Below, piece by piece: positions 18,997 to 28,095 of a stretch of 64,000 bases of DNA; within the stretch, counting starts at the first letter, position 1; every line of letters begins with the position of its first letter. A model generated the notes under the pieces. It worked only from the letters and a program-made list of their open reading frames with translations. It did no database searches and had not been told where the DNA came from. A program made the translations under genes and the position numbers. This DNA comes from Tibeticola sediminis. Its GTDB lineage: Bacteria > Pseudomonadota > Gammaproteobacteria > Burkholderiales > Burkholderiaceae_C. Location of the stretch: assembly GCF_003843835.1 (NCBI RefSeq), contig NZ_RKQL01000001.1:868001-932000 (forward strand). The letters run 5' to 3'.

Positions 18997-19860
18997 TCAG
19001 CGCGCGAAGGGAATCACCGCCTGCTGCTGCTCGCCCAGCCCGTCGATGCCCAGCCGCAGCACATCGCCGGGCTTGAGAAAGCGCGGCGCGGGCTTGCCAT
19101 CCCGACGCTGGCCCATACCAACCCCGGGCGGGGTGCCGGTGGTGAGGATGTCACCCGGCTCGAGCGTCATGAACTGGCTGACGTAACTGATCAGCTTGGC
19201 GACGCCAAACACCATCGTGCGTGTGTTGCCACTCTGCATGCGCTCCCCGTTGAGCTCGAGCCAAAGGCCGAGCCGCTGCGGGTTGGGCACCTCGTCGCGC
19301 GTCACCAGCCAAGGCCCGACGGGCCCGAAGGTGTCGCAACCCTTGCCCTTGTCCCAAGTGCCGCCGCGTTCGAGTTGGAACGCGCGCTCACTGACATCAT
19401 TGACGACGCAATAACCCGCGACATGCGCGAGCGCCTCCTTTTGCGTCACGTAGCGAGCGCGCGTGCCGATGACCACGCCCAGCTCGACCTCCCAGTCGGT
19501 TTTTTTCGAGCCTTTGGGCAACATCACCGGGTCGTTCGGCCCCTGGATGCAGCTCGTCGCCTTCATGAACACCACCGGCTCGGTCGGCAGCGGCATCCCC
19601 GCCTCGGCGGCGTGGTCTGCGTAATTGAGGCCGATCGCGATGAACTTGCCCACCTGCGCCACCGGGCAGCCCAGTCGGGGCCGCCCGCGCACCCAGGGCA
19701 GCCGCTGCGCATCGAGCCGGCACAGCCGCGCCAGCACCGCCGGCGCCAGCACCGCGCCGCCGATGTCCGGCACCACCGCGCTCAAGTCCCGAAGCCGCCC
19801 TTCGGCGTCGATCAATCCGGGTTTTTCCTGACCCCAGGGGCCAAAACGCACCAACTTCAT
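18997..19860 (-). CDS. Fumarylacetoacetate hydrolase-family protein
   Basis: This 287-residue protein has the FAH-family catalytic core: an N-terminal small domain, then FIAIGLNYADHAAEAG, VELGVVIGTRAR (metal-binding acid residues), and the late TGTPPGVGMG loop. Members hydrolyse or decarboxylate 2-oxo acids such as acylpyruvates, or are hydratases in aromatic meta-cleavage; the sequence DVSERAFQLERGGTWDKGK is typical of the acylpyruvase/ureidoglycolate lyase-like group. The exact substrate cannot be named. I chose ATG 19860 (MKLVRFG) over an ORF start at 19884. It is a single gene between slmA and the TetR operator. Confidence 0.8.
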   Translation of the reverse strand: MKLVRFGPWGQEKPGLIDAEGRLRDLSAVVPDIGGAVLAPAVLARLCRLDAQRLPWVRGRPRLGCPVAQVGKFIAIGLNYADHAAEAGMPLPTEPVVFMKATSCIQGPNDPVMLPKGSKKTDWEVELGVVIGTRARYVTQKEALAHVAGYCVVNDVSERAFQLERGGTWDKGKGCDTFGPVGPWLVTRDEVPNPQRLGLWLELNGERMQSGNTRTMVFGVAKLISYVSQFMTLEPGDILTTGTPPGVGMGQRRDGKPAPRFLKPGDVLRLGIDGLGEQQQAVIPFAR

Positions 19861-19929
19861 CGCACGCCTCCTCATGAGAACCAAATCTTGCCTTCGCCAC
19901 CGCGAATCGGCACTTGATCGCTATAAATC

Positions 19930-20562
19930 TCAGAGCATCAACAACAGGCTCTCGGCCAAGGCCTCGGTCGGCGAGCGCCGAAAGCCCGAGCGCACATAAC
20001 GCTGCACCCGGCCCATCGCAAAAGCCAGCAACACCCCCGCGCGGATCTGCGCCGCGGCCGTCGGCGCCGGCTGAGCGTCCGCCTCGGCCGCCGAGCGCGC
20101 GCACTGGCGCAACTGGGCTTCGAGCTTGTCGAAAAACAGCGTCATGCGCTGCTGCAGCCGTTGATGCTCGAGCACCAGGGCGTCACCGGCCATCACGCGG
20201 GCCATGCCAGGGTTCTTCTCGGCAAAGCGCAGCACCACCGAGACGATCTGCGCAGCCTGCTCCTGCGGCGGCGCGCCGCGCTGCGCGATCTGCGCCACCA
20301 GCCCAAAGATCGACTGCTCGATGAATTCGATCAGCGCCTCATACATCTGCGCCTTGCTCGCGAAGTGGCGGTACAGCGCCGCCTCGCTCACGCCGAGTCG
20401 CTGCGCGAGTGCCGCAGTCGTCACGCGCTCGGCCCCCGGTGCCTCGAGCATGGTGGCGAGCATCTGCAAAATCTGCACGCGCCGCTCGCCGGGCGGCGGC
20501 CGACGGCGCCCCGGCGCGGCCGTCGTGGACCCGGGCTCGGGACTGTCCGGCGTTTCAGCCAT
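19930..20562 (-). CDS. slmA: Nucleoid occlusion factor SlmA
   Basis: This 210-residue TetR-fold protein has the helix-turn-helix VTTAALAQRLGVSEAALYRHFASKAQMYEALIEFIE and the SlmA-typical middle segment KNPGMARVMAGDALVLEHQRL. SlmA binds specific chromosomal sites and blocks FtsZ ring formation over the nucleoid. The gene follows argB by 67 bases on the same strand, an arrangement I know from other Burkholderiales, which supports the name over a generic TetR call. The first 25 residues are a Pro/Gly-rich tail without homology. The protein terminates right after the last helix. Confidence 0.88.
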   Translation of the reverse strand: MAETPDSPEPGSTTAAPGRRRPPPGERRVQILQMLATMLEAPGAERVTTAALAQRLGVSEAALYRHFASKAQMYEALIEFIEQSIFGLVAQIAQRGAPPQEQAAQIVSVVLRFAEKNPGMARVMAGDALVLEHQRLQQRMTLFFDKLEAQLRQCARSAAEADAQPAPTAAAQIRAGVLLAFAMGRVQRYVRSGFRRSPTEALAESLLLML

Positions 20563-20629
20563 GGTCGTTCGGCAACGGAGGGTTCACAGCCGTCGTCTCG
20601 AAAGGCAGGGCGTTCGCGTCCGGCGCATC

Positions 20630-21532
20630 TCAGTGCGAGCGGATCATGGTGCCAAACGCCTGATCGGTGAGGATTTCGAGCAGCAAGGCATGCGGCACGC
20701 GCCCGTCGATGATGTGCACCGCATGCACCCCGCTCTTGGCCGCCTCGAGCGCGCCGCTGATCTTGGGCAGCATCCCGCCCGAAATCGTGCCGTCGGCAAA
20801 CAGCGCGTCGATCTCGCGCGCGCTCAGGTCGGTGAGCAGCTCGCCCGCCTTGTTGAGCACGCCGGGCGTGTTCGTGAGCAGCACCAACTTTTCCGCACCC
20901 AGCACGATCGCGAGCTTGCTCGCCACCACGTCGGCGTTGATGTTGTAGCTCTCGTTGTGCTCGCCAAAGCCAATCGGGCTCACCACCGGAATGAAAGCGT
21001 CGTCCTGCAAGGCCTTGACCACGCTCGGGTCGATCGACACGATGTCCCCGACCTGCCCCACGTCATGCTCGATCGATGGGTCTTTCGCGTCGAGCATGCG
21101 CAGCTTCTGCGCGCGGATCATGCCGCCGTCACGCCCGGTCAGCCCCACCGCCTTGCCGCCAGCCTGGTTGATGAGGCCGACGATGTCTTGCTGCACCTCG
21201 CCAGCGAGCACCCATTCGACCACTTCCATCGTCTCGGCGTCGGTCACGCGCATGCCCTGCACGAACTCGCCTTTCTTCCCCAGACGATTGAGCGCCGTCT
21301 CGATCTGCGGCCCACCGCCGTGCACCACCACCGGGTTCATGCCAACCAGTTTGAGCAACACCACATCCTCGGCAAAGTCCGCCTGCAACGCGGGATCGGT
21401 CATTGCGTTGCCGCCGTATTTGATGACCAAGGTCTTGCCGTGAAACCGGCGGATGTAAGGCAGCGCCTGCGCGAGGATTTCCGCCTTGTCGCGCGGGTCG
21501 ATGTTGGAGAGCGTGTCGGCCATCTGTTGCAT
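20630..21532 (-). CDS. argB: Acetylglutamate kinase
   Basis: This 300-residue enzyme phosphorylates N-acetyl-L-glutamate, the second step of arginine synthesis. It has the amino-acid-kinase motifs [11 protein letters not shown] at the start (Lys and Gly-Gly in the ATP site), [12 protein letters not shown] for acetylglutamate binding, and [14 protein letters not shown] and [10 protein letters not shown] further on. Length and sequence are full. The start is ATG 21532, or ATG 21523 three codons later. It is transcribed with slmA; a family B MITE lies between it and the T1SS tolC gene upstream. Confidence 0.95.
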   Translation of the reverse strand: MQQMADTLSNIDPRDKAEILAQALPYIRRFHGKTLVIKYGGNAMTDPALQADFAEDVVLLKLVGMNPVVVHGGGPQIETALNRLGKKGEFVQGMRVTDAETMEVVEWVLAGEVQQDIVGLINQAGGKAVGLTGRDGGMIRAQKLRMLDAKDPSIEHDVGQVGDIVSIDPSVVKALQDDAFIPVVSPIGFGEHNESYNINADVVASKLAIVLGAEKLVLLTNTPGVLNKAGELLTDLSAREIDALFADGTISGGMLPKISGALEAAKSGVHAVHIIDGRVPHALLLEILTDQAFGTMIRSH

Positions 21533-21585
21533 GGAAGCTCGAAAGTCGGGTTGCTGGGGGGCGCGGCAAAGCGCGCCAACGAACG

Positions 21586-21754
21586 CTTAGGCAACGCTGA
21601 ATAAGTTCCTGCGATGGCGCGCGCCCGGCTGCGGGATGGGATGCGAGGCGCAAACCGCAGCCATAGCCGCAGCTATGGCGAGGATTTGCAACGACGCAGA
21701 CCGCCCGCAGCCGGGATGCGCGGCGCGCGAGGGACTTGTTCAGCGTTGCCCTTA
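21586..21754. mobile_element. Family B MITE, copy B2 (with 4-bp target duplication)
   Basis: The element is 21590-21750 (161 bp, the same length as B1). Ends are GGCAACGCTGAATAAGTTCC and, inverted, GGGACTTGTTCAGCGTTGCC. The 4-bp flanks are identical, CTTA at 21586-21589 and 21751-21754. Long inner arms (CCCGGCTGCGGG against CCCGCAGCCGGG) would fold as a hairpin around the shared core at about 21650-21697. The right duplication contains the TAA stop of the TolC-family gene. Confidence 0.9.
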
Positions 21755-23116
21755 TTGTGCCGCGAGGCTCACCGGCGCTGACCCATCGAGCCAGGCATTG
21801 ACGCCCTCGACCGTCGCGAGCGGCTCTTTGCCTGCGAGCGCATGCAGCCGCACCCAAGCACCGATGAACTCCAGCCGGGCCTGCGACAAATCCCGCAGCG
21901 CGGTTTGCCACTGCTGCTCGCTGCGTGCGATATCGAGCAAAGTGCGGCTGCCTGCGCGGTAGGACTTGCGGTTCGACTCCAACGCCCGCTCGGCCGAGCG
22001 CACCGCCTGCTCCAGCGCGCGCACCCGAGAGACGCCCTCGACCACGCCTCGGTACTCCTTGTGCACCCGCAAATCGAGGTCGCGCAGCGCCGCGTCCAGC
22101 GTCTCCTGCGCGCGCTGCAGCTCGGCCAGCGCCTGCCGCGCCGTCGAACTCACATAGCCCCCCGAATACAGCGGCACGGTCAGCTGCAAACCAAGCGAGC
22201 GGTTGAGGTACGCGCTCTTGGGGCTGGTCACGTTTTCGCTCGCGCTGCGCGTCAGTTGCAAAGCCAAGTCGAGCGTGGGCTGATGCCCGGCCTGCGCCTT
22301 GTCCGCCTCGAGCCGCGCGGCCTCCACCCGCGCCCGAAGCGACGCGATCTGCGGGCTTTGCTCCTGCGCCCACCGCTGCCACGTCGCCAGATCTTCCGCC
22401 GGCGGCTTGAGGCCCAACGCCCCCACCGCCAGCGGCGCGAGGCGATCCACCGGCTGCTGCACCAGGCTTTCGAGCTGCCGGCGCGTGTACTGCAGGTTTT
22501 CCTCGGCCTGCACCTGCAGCGCCTTGGCCTGGTCGAGCTGGGCCTGCGCCTCGTCGATGTCCGTGACCGTCCCCGACCCCGCCTCGAACGCCCGGCGCGC
22601 CAACGCGAGCTGCGTCTGCGCCGCCTGCTGCTGTACCTGCACCAGTCGCCACTGATCCAGCGCGAGCAAAGCCTCCAAGTACGCTTGCGTCACCCGCACC
22701 GTCAGGTTCTGCCGCTCGCTCTCAAAACTGCCTTGCGCGTCTGCGACGAAATACCGGCTTTGCTCCAAGCCCAACAACAAGGGCTTGCGGTAGATCGGCT
22801 GCCGCACGCTCAGCGTTTGGTTGTAGCTGAAATATTTCTCGTTGCGGCTCGACTCCTGCCCCAGGATGTTGGGCTGCGTGCTGTTGAGGTCGTTGGTGTA
22901 GCGGCTGGCGCTCAAACTCGCCTGCGGCAGCAATTGCGCCCGGGCTTGCTCGATGCGCTCCTGCGCCGAATCCACACCGGCACGCGCCGCGCGCAGCTGC
23001 GGATCGCGCTCCAGCGCCGCCTGAAAACTCTGCAACAAATCGATCGCACCGGCCGGCACGGCCAGCAGCGCCCATGCGGCGGCGGCCGCGACGGCCCGAA
23101 TGTGGCTGGGGCGCAT
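21752..23116 (-). CDS. TolC-family outer-membrane channel of the type I secretion system
   Basis: This 454-residue protein has a signal peptide (about residues 1-24, ending PAGAIDLL) and the duplicated TolC/OEP repeat of long alpha-helical hairpins: YLEALLALDQWRLVQVQQQAAQTQLALARRAFEAG in the first half and SAERALESNRKSYRAGSRTLLDIARSEQQW in the second. It forms the outer-membrane exit duct with the HlyD adaptor and ABC exporter. The gene starts 3 bases after the HlyD stop with a GGAGG site inside the HlyD gene end. Its TAA stop is part of MITE B2's target duplication, so the original C-terminus may be preserved exactly. Confidence 0.9.
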   Translation of the reverse strand: MRPSHIRAVAAAAAWALLAVPAGAIDLLQSFQAALERDPQLRAARAGVDSAQERIEQARAQLLPQASLSASRYTNDLNSTQPNILGQESSRNEKYFSYNQTLSVRQPIYRKPLLLGLEQSRYFVADAQGSFESERQNLTVRVTQAYLEALLALDQWRLVQVQQQAAQTQLALARRAFEAGSGTVTDIDEAQAQLDQAKALQVQAEENLQYTRRQLESLVQQPVDRLAPLAVGALGLKPPAEDLATWQRWAQEQSPQIASLRARVEAARLEADKAQAGHQPTLDLALQLTRSASENVTSPKSAYLNRSLGLQLTVPLYSGGYVSSTARQALAELQRAQETLDAALRDLDLRVHKEYRGVVEGVSRVRALEQAVRSAERALESNRKSYRAGSRTLLDIARSEQQWQTALRDLSQARLEFIGAWVRLHALAGKEPLATVEGVNAWLDGSAPVSLAAQ

Positions 23117-23119
23117 CGC

Positions 23120-24535
23120 TCACTCCTCCTTCAACGAGGCTGCCAGACGCTTGGTCAGCGGATGCAGCAAATACGTCAGCAAGGAACGCTCGCCGGTCTT
23201 GATCACCACTTCCGCCGGCATCCCCGGCTGCAAATGCCGGTTGCCCAGCGTCTTCATCCCCTCGGGCGTCACCCGGATGCGCGCCAAGTAATACGCAACC
23301 TGCGGCGCCTGCGGATCCACCAGCACATCCTTGGACACCGACACCAGCTCGCCCCCCACCACGAGCTGCGGCGAGTGTGCGAACGCCGAGAAGCGCACAT
23401 CGGCCATCAAGCCCGGGTGCACCTTGTCGATCAGGTTCGGGGCGATGCGCGCCTCGAGCAACACCGGCTCGTCGTCGGGAACCACATCCATCAAGCGCTG
23501 CGCCGGCTGAATGACCGCGCCCGCCGACTGCACGACCAGCCCCACCACCTGCCCAGTCGCCGGCGCACGCACTTCGATGCGGCTCAGATCCGACTTTGCG
23601 GCGATGAATTTCTGCTCGTCGGCCTCGACCTCACGGCTCACGTCCGCCAGCTGACCTTCGACCTCCTTGCGGTACTCCTGCGTGCGAGCCAACGCCCGCT
23701 GGCGCAGCTCCGCGATGGCCTGCTGGGCGCGGGCGGTGTTGCCCAGCAAATCGGAAATCGCTGCATTCGACTCGGCCACCATCCGCTCGAGCTCGAGCTG
23801 CCGGTTGCGCGGCGCGTAGCCTTCGGCCACCAAACCGCGCGTCTGGCCCAACTCGTCGGTCAATAACGCCAGCTGCTGCCGCCGCTGGGTCAAGATGCGC
23901 CCGTATGAATCGATCAGCGCCTGCTGACCCTTGATCGACTCCTCGATGCCCTGCAAATCCGCCGCCAGCGCCGCGCGCCGCGCGCGGAACAACTGCTGCT
24001 GCGTCTCCCACTGGCTGCGGATGCCCGGGTCGGAGAGTGCTTCCTTCAAATCCGGATGCGGCGTCAGCGCCGACTGGCCCAGCTGCTCGGCGCGCAGCCG
24101 CGCCTCGATCGCCCGCAAACCCAGGTAGCGCTGCCGCACCGACTCAAAATTGGCCCGCGCCACATCGGGGTCGAGCCGCAGCAGCACCTCGCCCTCCTTC
24201 ACCGACTGGCCTTCGCGCACCAACACATCGCGCACGATGCCGCCGCTTGGGTGCTGCACCGGTTTGCGCTTGCTGTCGAGCACCACCATGCCCGGGCTCG
24301 GCACCCCTTCGTCCAGCGGCGCAAACGCCGCCCAAAGCAAAAAGCCCGCAAACCCGAGCACCAAAGCCCAGCGCCCCACCCGCGCGCCGCGGCCCAGGTC
24401 CACGCGCAGCGGCTCCTCATGGACGACCTCAGGCTGGGCCTCAGGCCGTCCGTCGGCATTCCCTCGCGGCAGCAAGGGCTGCGCGCCATTCATTCCATCG
24501 TGCTTCATCGCCATCGTCTCATTCCGTTCCAACAT
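23120..24535 (-). CDS. HlyD-family periplasmic adaptor of type I secretion
   Basis: This 471-residue protein has a cytoplasmic N-terminus of about 55 residues, one membrane helix (WALVLGFAGFLLWAAFAPLDEG, near 56-78), a biotinyl-lipoyl-like domain (GGIVRDVLVREGQSVKEGEVLLRLDPD), a long coiled-coil, the second lipoyl half (VRAPATGQVVGL), and a C-terminal beta domain (LQPGMPAEVVIKTGERSLLTYLL). It bridges the inner-membrane ABC exporter and TolC, as PrtE or RsaE do. Start ATG 24535 is used; in-frame ATGs follow at 24514 and 24508. Encoded in the order ABC, ABC, HlyD, TolC. Confidence 0.92.
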   Translation of the reverse strand: MLERNETMAMKHDGMNGAQPLLPRGNADGRPEAQPEVVHEEPLRVDLGRGARVGRWALVLGFAGFLLWAAFAPLDEGVPSPGMVVLDSKRKPVQHPSGGIVRDVLVREGQSVKEGEVLLRLDPDVARANFESVRQRYLGLRAIEARLRAEQLGQSALTPHPDLKEALSDPGIRSQWETQQQLFRARRAALAADLQGIEESIKGQQALIDSYGRILTQRRQQLALLTDELGQTRGLVAEGYAPRNRQLELERMVAESNAAISDLLGNTARAQQAIAELRQRALARTQEYRKEVEGQLADVSREVEADEQKFIAAKSDLSRIEVRAPATGQVVGLVVQSAGAVIQPAQRLMDVVPDDEPVLLEARIAPNLIDKVHPGLMADVRFSAFAHSPQLVVGGELVSVSKDVLVDPQAPQVAYYLARIRVTPEGMKTLGNRHLQPGMPAEVVIKTGERSLLTYLLHPLTKRLAASLKEE

Positions 24536-24571
24536 CGTTTCTTCTCGGGCTGCCGTTCAATCGGGGCTGCG

Positions 24572-26299
24572 TCAGCCCGGCGCGGGCGCTGCGGCCGCCG
24601 ACACCGCGGCGCGGGCCTGCGCCTGCTGCAGGGCCTGCACCACCGCGTCGCGCGGCCCTGCGGCCACGATGCGGCCGTCGCCCATCACCACCAGGCGGTC
24701 GGCCACGGCCAAAGCCGTCGGCCGGTGCGAAATCAACAGCACCGTGCGTCCCCGCGCCTTGCAGCCCCGCACCGCCTCAAGCAATGCCGCCTCGCCCGCC
24801 TCGTCGAGGTTCGAATTCGGCTCATCGAGCACCAGCACCGCCGGGTCGTGATAGAGCGCCCGCGCAAGGCCAATCCGCTGGCGCTGCCCGCCGGTCAGCA
24901 CGCCGCCGCCGGGGCCGATCGGCGTGTCGTAGCCCTTGGGGAAGTGCAAAATCAAATCGTGCAGGCCCGCGCGCTGCGCCGCCTCGATCACGCCCGCGCT
25001 GTCGATCTCGCCAAAACGCGCGATGTTCTCGGCCAAAGTGCCCTCGAACAACTCCACATCCTGCGGCAGATAGCCCAGGTGCTCGCCCAGCTCGTTGCGG
25101 TCCCAGCCCGAAACCGGCAGCCCGTCGAGCAACACCTCGCCGCTCACCTGCGGCCAAATGCCGAGCATCACCCGCGCCAGCGTGGACTTGCCCGAGCCCG
25201 ACGGCCCCACCAGCACCGTCACCGTCCCCGCCGGTAAATCCAGATCGATGCCTTTGAGGATCGGCTCGGCCCGTCCTTGCGCGGTCGCCACCACCCCGCG
25301 CAGCTGCAGCTCGCCGCGCGGCGTCACGCGCCGCAAAGCCGGGTCGCGCTCGGGATAGCGCTCCAGCAGATCCTCCAGCCGCCGATAAGCCGCCAGCGCC
25401 CCGGAAAAACTGCGCCACGCCCCGACCAGCATGTCTATCGGCGCCAGCGCCCGGCTCATCAGCACGTTGCCCGCGATCATCCCTCCCGGGGTCATCTGCC
25501 CATCGATCACCAGCAGGGCACCCGTGCCCAAGGCCAGCGACTGCTGGCTGTAGCGGATGAACTTGCTCCAGGCGCTGATTCGATGCGTGAGCGCCTGCGC
25601 CGCCTCGTGCTTGTGCACGTACTGCTCGTGGCGGCGCAGCCATTGCGTGCGCAACGGCCCGAGCATGCCCAGCGCCTCGACCACCTCGGCGTTGCGCAGC
25701 TTGCCTTGCATGTAGGCGCTGGCTTCCTGCAGCGCCAGGCCCGCTTCCTCGTTCGGGCGCACGCTGCGCCGGTGCCCAAACCACACCAGCGCAAACTGCA
25801 CCAGCGCAAACAGTACCGCCGCCGCGCCCAGCAGCGGATGCAGCAAAAACAGCACCGCCAGATAAATCGGCGTCCACGGCGCATCGAACAACGCCAGGAT
25901 GCCCGTGCCGGTCAGAAACTGCCGAATCTCCACCAGGTCCGTGAAGACCCGCCGCGGGCTCTGGTCTGCCTCGTTGAGGTAAGCCTCGAAACTCGCATGA
26001 AACACCCGCGTACTCAACAGCGCATCCAGCCGCATACCCGCACGCACCAGCAGCCGCGAACGCAGCCACTCGGCCGTCGACATCACGGCCAACATCGCCA
26101 GCGCCAGCAAAGACACGAACAACAGCGTGAGTTCACTGTGGCTCGCCAGCACGCGGTCATACACCTGCAACATGTAGATCGTCGGCGTGAGCATCAGCAA
26201 ATTCGCCAACATGCTCAGCACACCCACCCACACGAACTCGCGCCGGAACCGCCACAACACGGTGGCCAACTCGGACCGCATCTTTTTTTCGGGTTTCAT
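24572..26299 (-). CDS. Type I secretion ABC exporter (PrtD/RsaD type), downstream copy
   Basis: This 575-residue half-transporter has an N-terminal six-helix membrane domain with the PrtD-typical PTIYMLQVYDRVLASHS loop, then an ATPase domain: Walker A GPSGSGKSTLAR, signature LTGGQRQRIGLARAL, Walker B VLVLDEPNSNLDEAGE, and the switch histidine in LISHRPT. It lacks the N-terminal C39 peptidase of bacteriocin exporters, as expected for RTX or S-layer exporters. It follows the other ABC gene by 39 bases; the two probably form a pair. Three consecutive basic residues precede the first helix. Confidence 0.92.
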   Translation of the reverse strand: MKPEKKMRSELATVLWRFRREFVWVGVLSMLANLLMLTPTIYMLQVYDRVLASHSELTLLFVSLLALAMLAVMSTAEWLRSRLLVRAGMRLDALLSTRVFHASFEAYLNEADQSPRRVFTDLVEIRQFLTGTGILALFDAPWTPIYLAVLFLLHPLLGAAAVLFALVQFALVWFGHRRSVRPNEEAGLALQEASAYMQGKLRNAEVVEALGMLGPLRTQWLRRHEQYVHKHEAAQALTHRISAWSKFIRYSQQSLALGTGALLVIDGQMTPGGMIAGNVLMSRALAPIDMLVGAWRSFSGALAAYRRLEDLLERYPERDPALRRVTPRGELQLRGVVATAQGRAEPILKGIDLDLPAGTVTVLVGPSGSGKSTLARVMLGIWPQVSGEVLLDGLPVSGWDRNELGEHLGYLPQDVELFEGTLAENIARFGEIDSAGVIEAAQRAGLHDLILHFPKGYDTPIGPGGGVLTGGQRQRIGLARALYHDPAVLVLDEPNSNLDEAGEAALLEAVRGCKARGRTVLLISHRPTALAVADRLVVMGDGRIVAAGPRDAVVQALQQAQARAAVSAAAAPAPG

Positions 26300-26338
26300 C
26301 TTTTCATCCGATTTTTTTTCTGCCGACCCGGCTGCTCT

Positions 26339-28093
26339 TCAGGCTGCGGGACGCGGTGCCATCGCCCCCGATGCTGCCGGCTGCTGCGGCTGCTGCGGCT
26401 GCGCGGCCTGCCGCAGCGCCTGCAACACATCGTCGCGTGGGCCAAACATCTGCTGCGTGCCGTCGCGCAAGACCAAAACCTTGTCCGCCACGCCCAATAG
26501 GCTCACGCGATGCGTCATCACGACAAAGGTCGTGCCGCGCTGCTTGGCCTGCACGATCGCCTGCGCCAGCGCCGCCTCGCCCTGATCGTCCAAACTGGAA
26601 TTGGGCTCATCGAGCACCACGAACACCGGGTCGCCAAACAGCGCGCGCGCCAAGCCCACGCGCTGCCGCTGCCCACCCGACAGCACCGCGCCGTCGCGGC
26701 CGATCGGCGTGTCGTAACCCTGCGGCAGTGCCATGATGAACTCGTGCAGGCCCACCGCCCGGGCCGCGGCTTCCACCTGCGCCCGGCCCGCCTCGGTGAA
26801 GCGTGCGATGTTCTCGCCGATCGTCCCCTCGAACAGCTCCACATCCTGCGGCAGATAGCCGATATGAGCACCCAACTCGGCCTTGTTCCAGGTGTGCACA
26901 TCCACCCCGTCGAGCCGCGCCTTGCCGCCCATCGACGACCACAAGCCCACGAGCACCCGGGCCAGGGTGGTCTTGCCTGCGGCCGACGGCCCCACCACCG
27001 CCAGCACCTCGCCCGGAGCCAACGCAAACTGCACCCCCCGCAACACCGTGTTCTGCGTCCCCGGTGCCACCGCCAGCAGCGGCTCGACCGTCAAGTGCCC
27101 GCGCGGCGCGGGCAAAGGCATGCCCACGGGCGCCGCCGGCACCAGCGTGAGCAGACCCGCCAGCCGCTGCCAGGCGTCGCGCACCTGCACCACGCTGCGC
27201 CACTGCGTGACGATCTGCACCAGCGGCGCGAGTACCCGCCCGCCCAGAATCGAGGCGACGATCATCAAGCCCGCGCCGCCGTGGAGTTCATTGCGCAGCA
27301 GCAGCCAAGCCGCCAGCCCCAAGAGTGCCGAGCTCAGCACCTGTTGCAGCCATTTCGACGCCGTCTGCAGCAGCCCGGCCGCATCCGACGCCTCGGCCTG
27401 GAAACGCAGCATCTCGCGTTGGCGCTCGATCCACCGTTGGTAGACGTTGCGCAGCATCCCCATCGCTTCGATCACCTGCGCGTTGCGCATCGAGCTCTCG
27501 GCGTAACGGTTGGCCTCGATCGCCGCACGGTTGGCCGCACTCAGCGGCGGCTGCGTGCTGCGCTCGGTCAGCCAGGCCAAGCCCGTCTGCGCTACCGCAC
27601 CGAGCAGCGCCACCCACCCAAGCACCGGGCTCATCAGAAAAATCAGCAGCAAAAACACCAGCGCCGCGGGCAACTCGGGCAGCGCCAACAGCGCGGGGGA
27701 ACTGAAAAAGTCCCGCACCGTGCGCAAATCCTGCAGCGCCTGGACCGACCCCGCCGGGTGGCGCATGCGGTTGGCCACGAAGGCCGCATCGAACAAGCGG
27801 GTGGACAGCGCCGCCTCGAACCGGGTACCGGCCTGGTGCATCAGTGTGTGCCGCGCCCACTCGAGCAACTCCATCACCGCATAAATCGCCAACACCAACA
27901 CGGTCAGCATCGCCAGCGTCAGGTGACTGCGGCTGTTGACCACCCGGTCGTAGACCTCGAGCATGTAGACCGAGGGTGCCAGCACCAAAAGGCTCGCCAC
28001 GGCGCCGTACAGCGCGGCGCGGCGCACGAAGGGAAGCAAGGGCTCGAGCGCCTGCCGCAACTCGGCGGTGCCCGGGTTTGGGGTTGGCTTCAT
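26339..28093 (-). CDS. Type I secretion ABC exporter (PrtD type), upstream copy
   Basis: This 584-residue half-transporter has the same layout as its neighbour, with APSVYMLEVYDRVVNSRS in the first membrane section, Walker A GPSAAGKTTLAR, signature LSGGQRQRVGLARAL, Walker B VFVVLDEPNSSLDDQGE, and a histidine in VMTHRVS. All ATPase residues are kept in both copies, so neither looks like a dead partner. The two are clearly divergent, not a recent duplication. The ATG start lies 2 bases after the TAG stop of the TnpB-like gene. The C-terminal tail is an Ala/Gln/Pro-rich stretch. Confidence 0.92.
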   Translation of the reverse strand: MKPTPNPGTAELRQALEPLLPFVRRAALYGAVASLLVLAPSVYMLEVYDRVVNSRSHLTLAMLTVLVLAIYAVMELLEWARHTLMHQAGTRFEAALSTRLFDAAFVANRMRHPAGSVQALQDLRTVRDFFSSPALLALPELPAALVFLLLIFLMSPVLGWVALLGAVAQTGLAWLTERSTQPPLSAANRAAIEANRYAESSMRNAQVIEAMGMLRNVYQRWIERQREMLRFQAEASDAAGLLQTASKWLQQVLSSALLGLAAWLLLRNELHGGAGLMIVASILGGRVLAPLVQIVTQWRSVVQVRDAWQRLAGLLTLVPAAPVGMPLPAPRGHLTVEPLLAVAPGTQNTVLRGVQFALAPGEVLAVVGPSAAGKTTLARVLVGLWSSMGGKARLDGVDVHTWNKAELGAHIGYLPQDVELFEGTIGENIARFTEAGRAQVEAAARAVGLHEFIMALPQGYDTPIGRDGAVLSGGQRQRVGLARALFGDPVFVVLDEPNSSLDDQGEAALAQAIVQAKQRGTTFVVMTHRVSLLGVADKVLVLRDGTQQMFGPRDDVLQALRQAAQPQQPQQPAASGAMAPRPAA

Positions 28094-28095
28094 GC

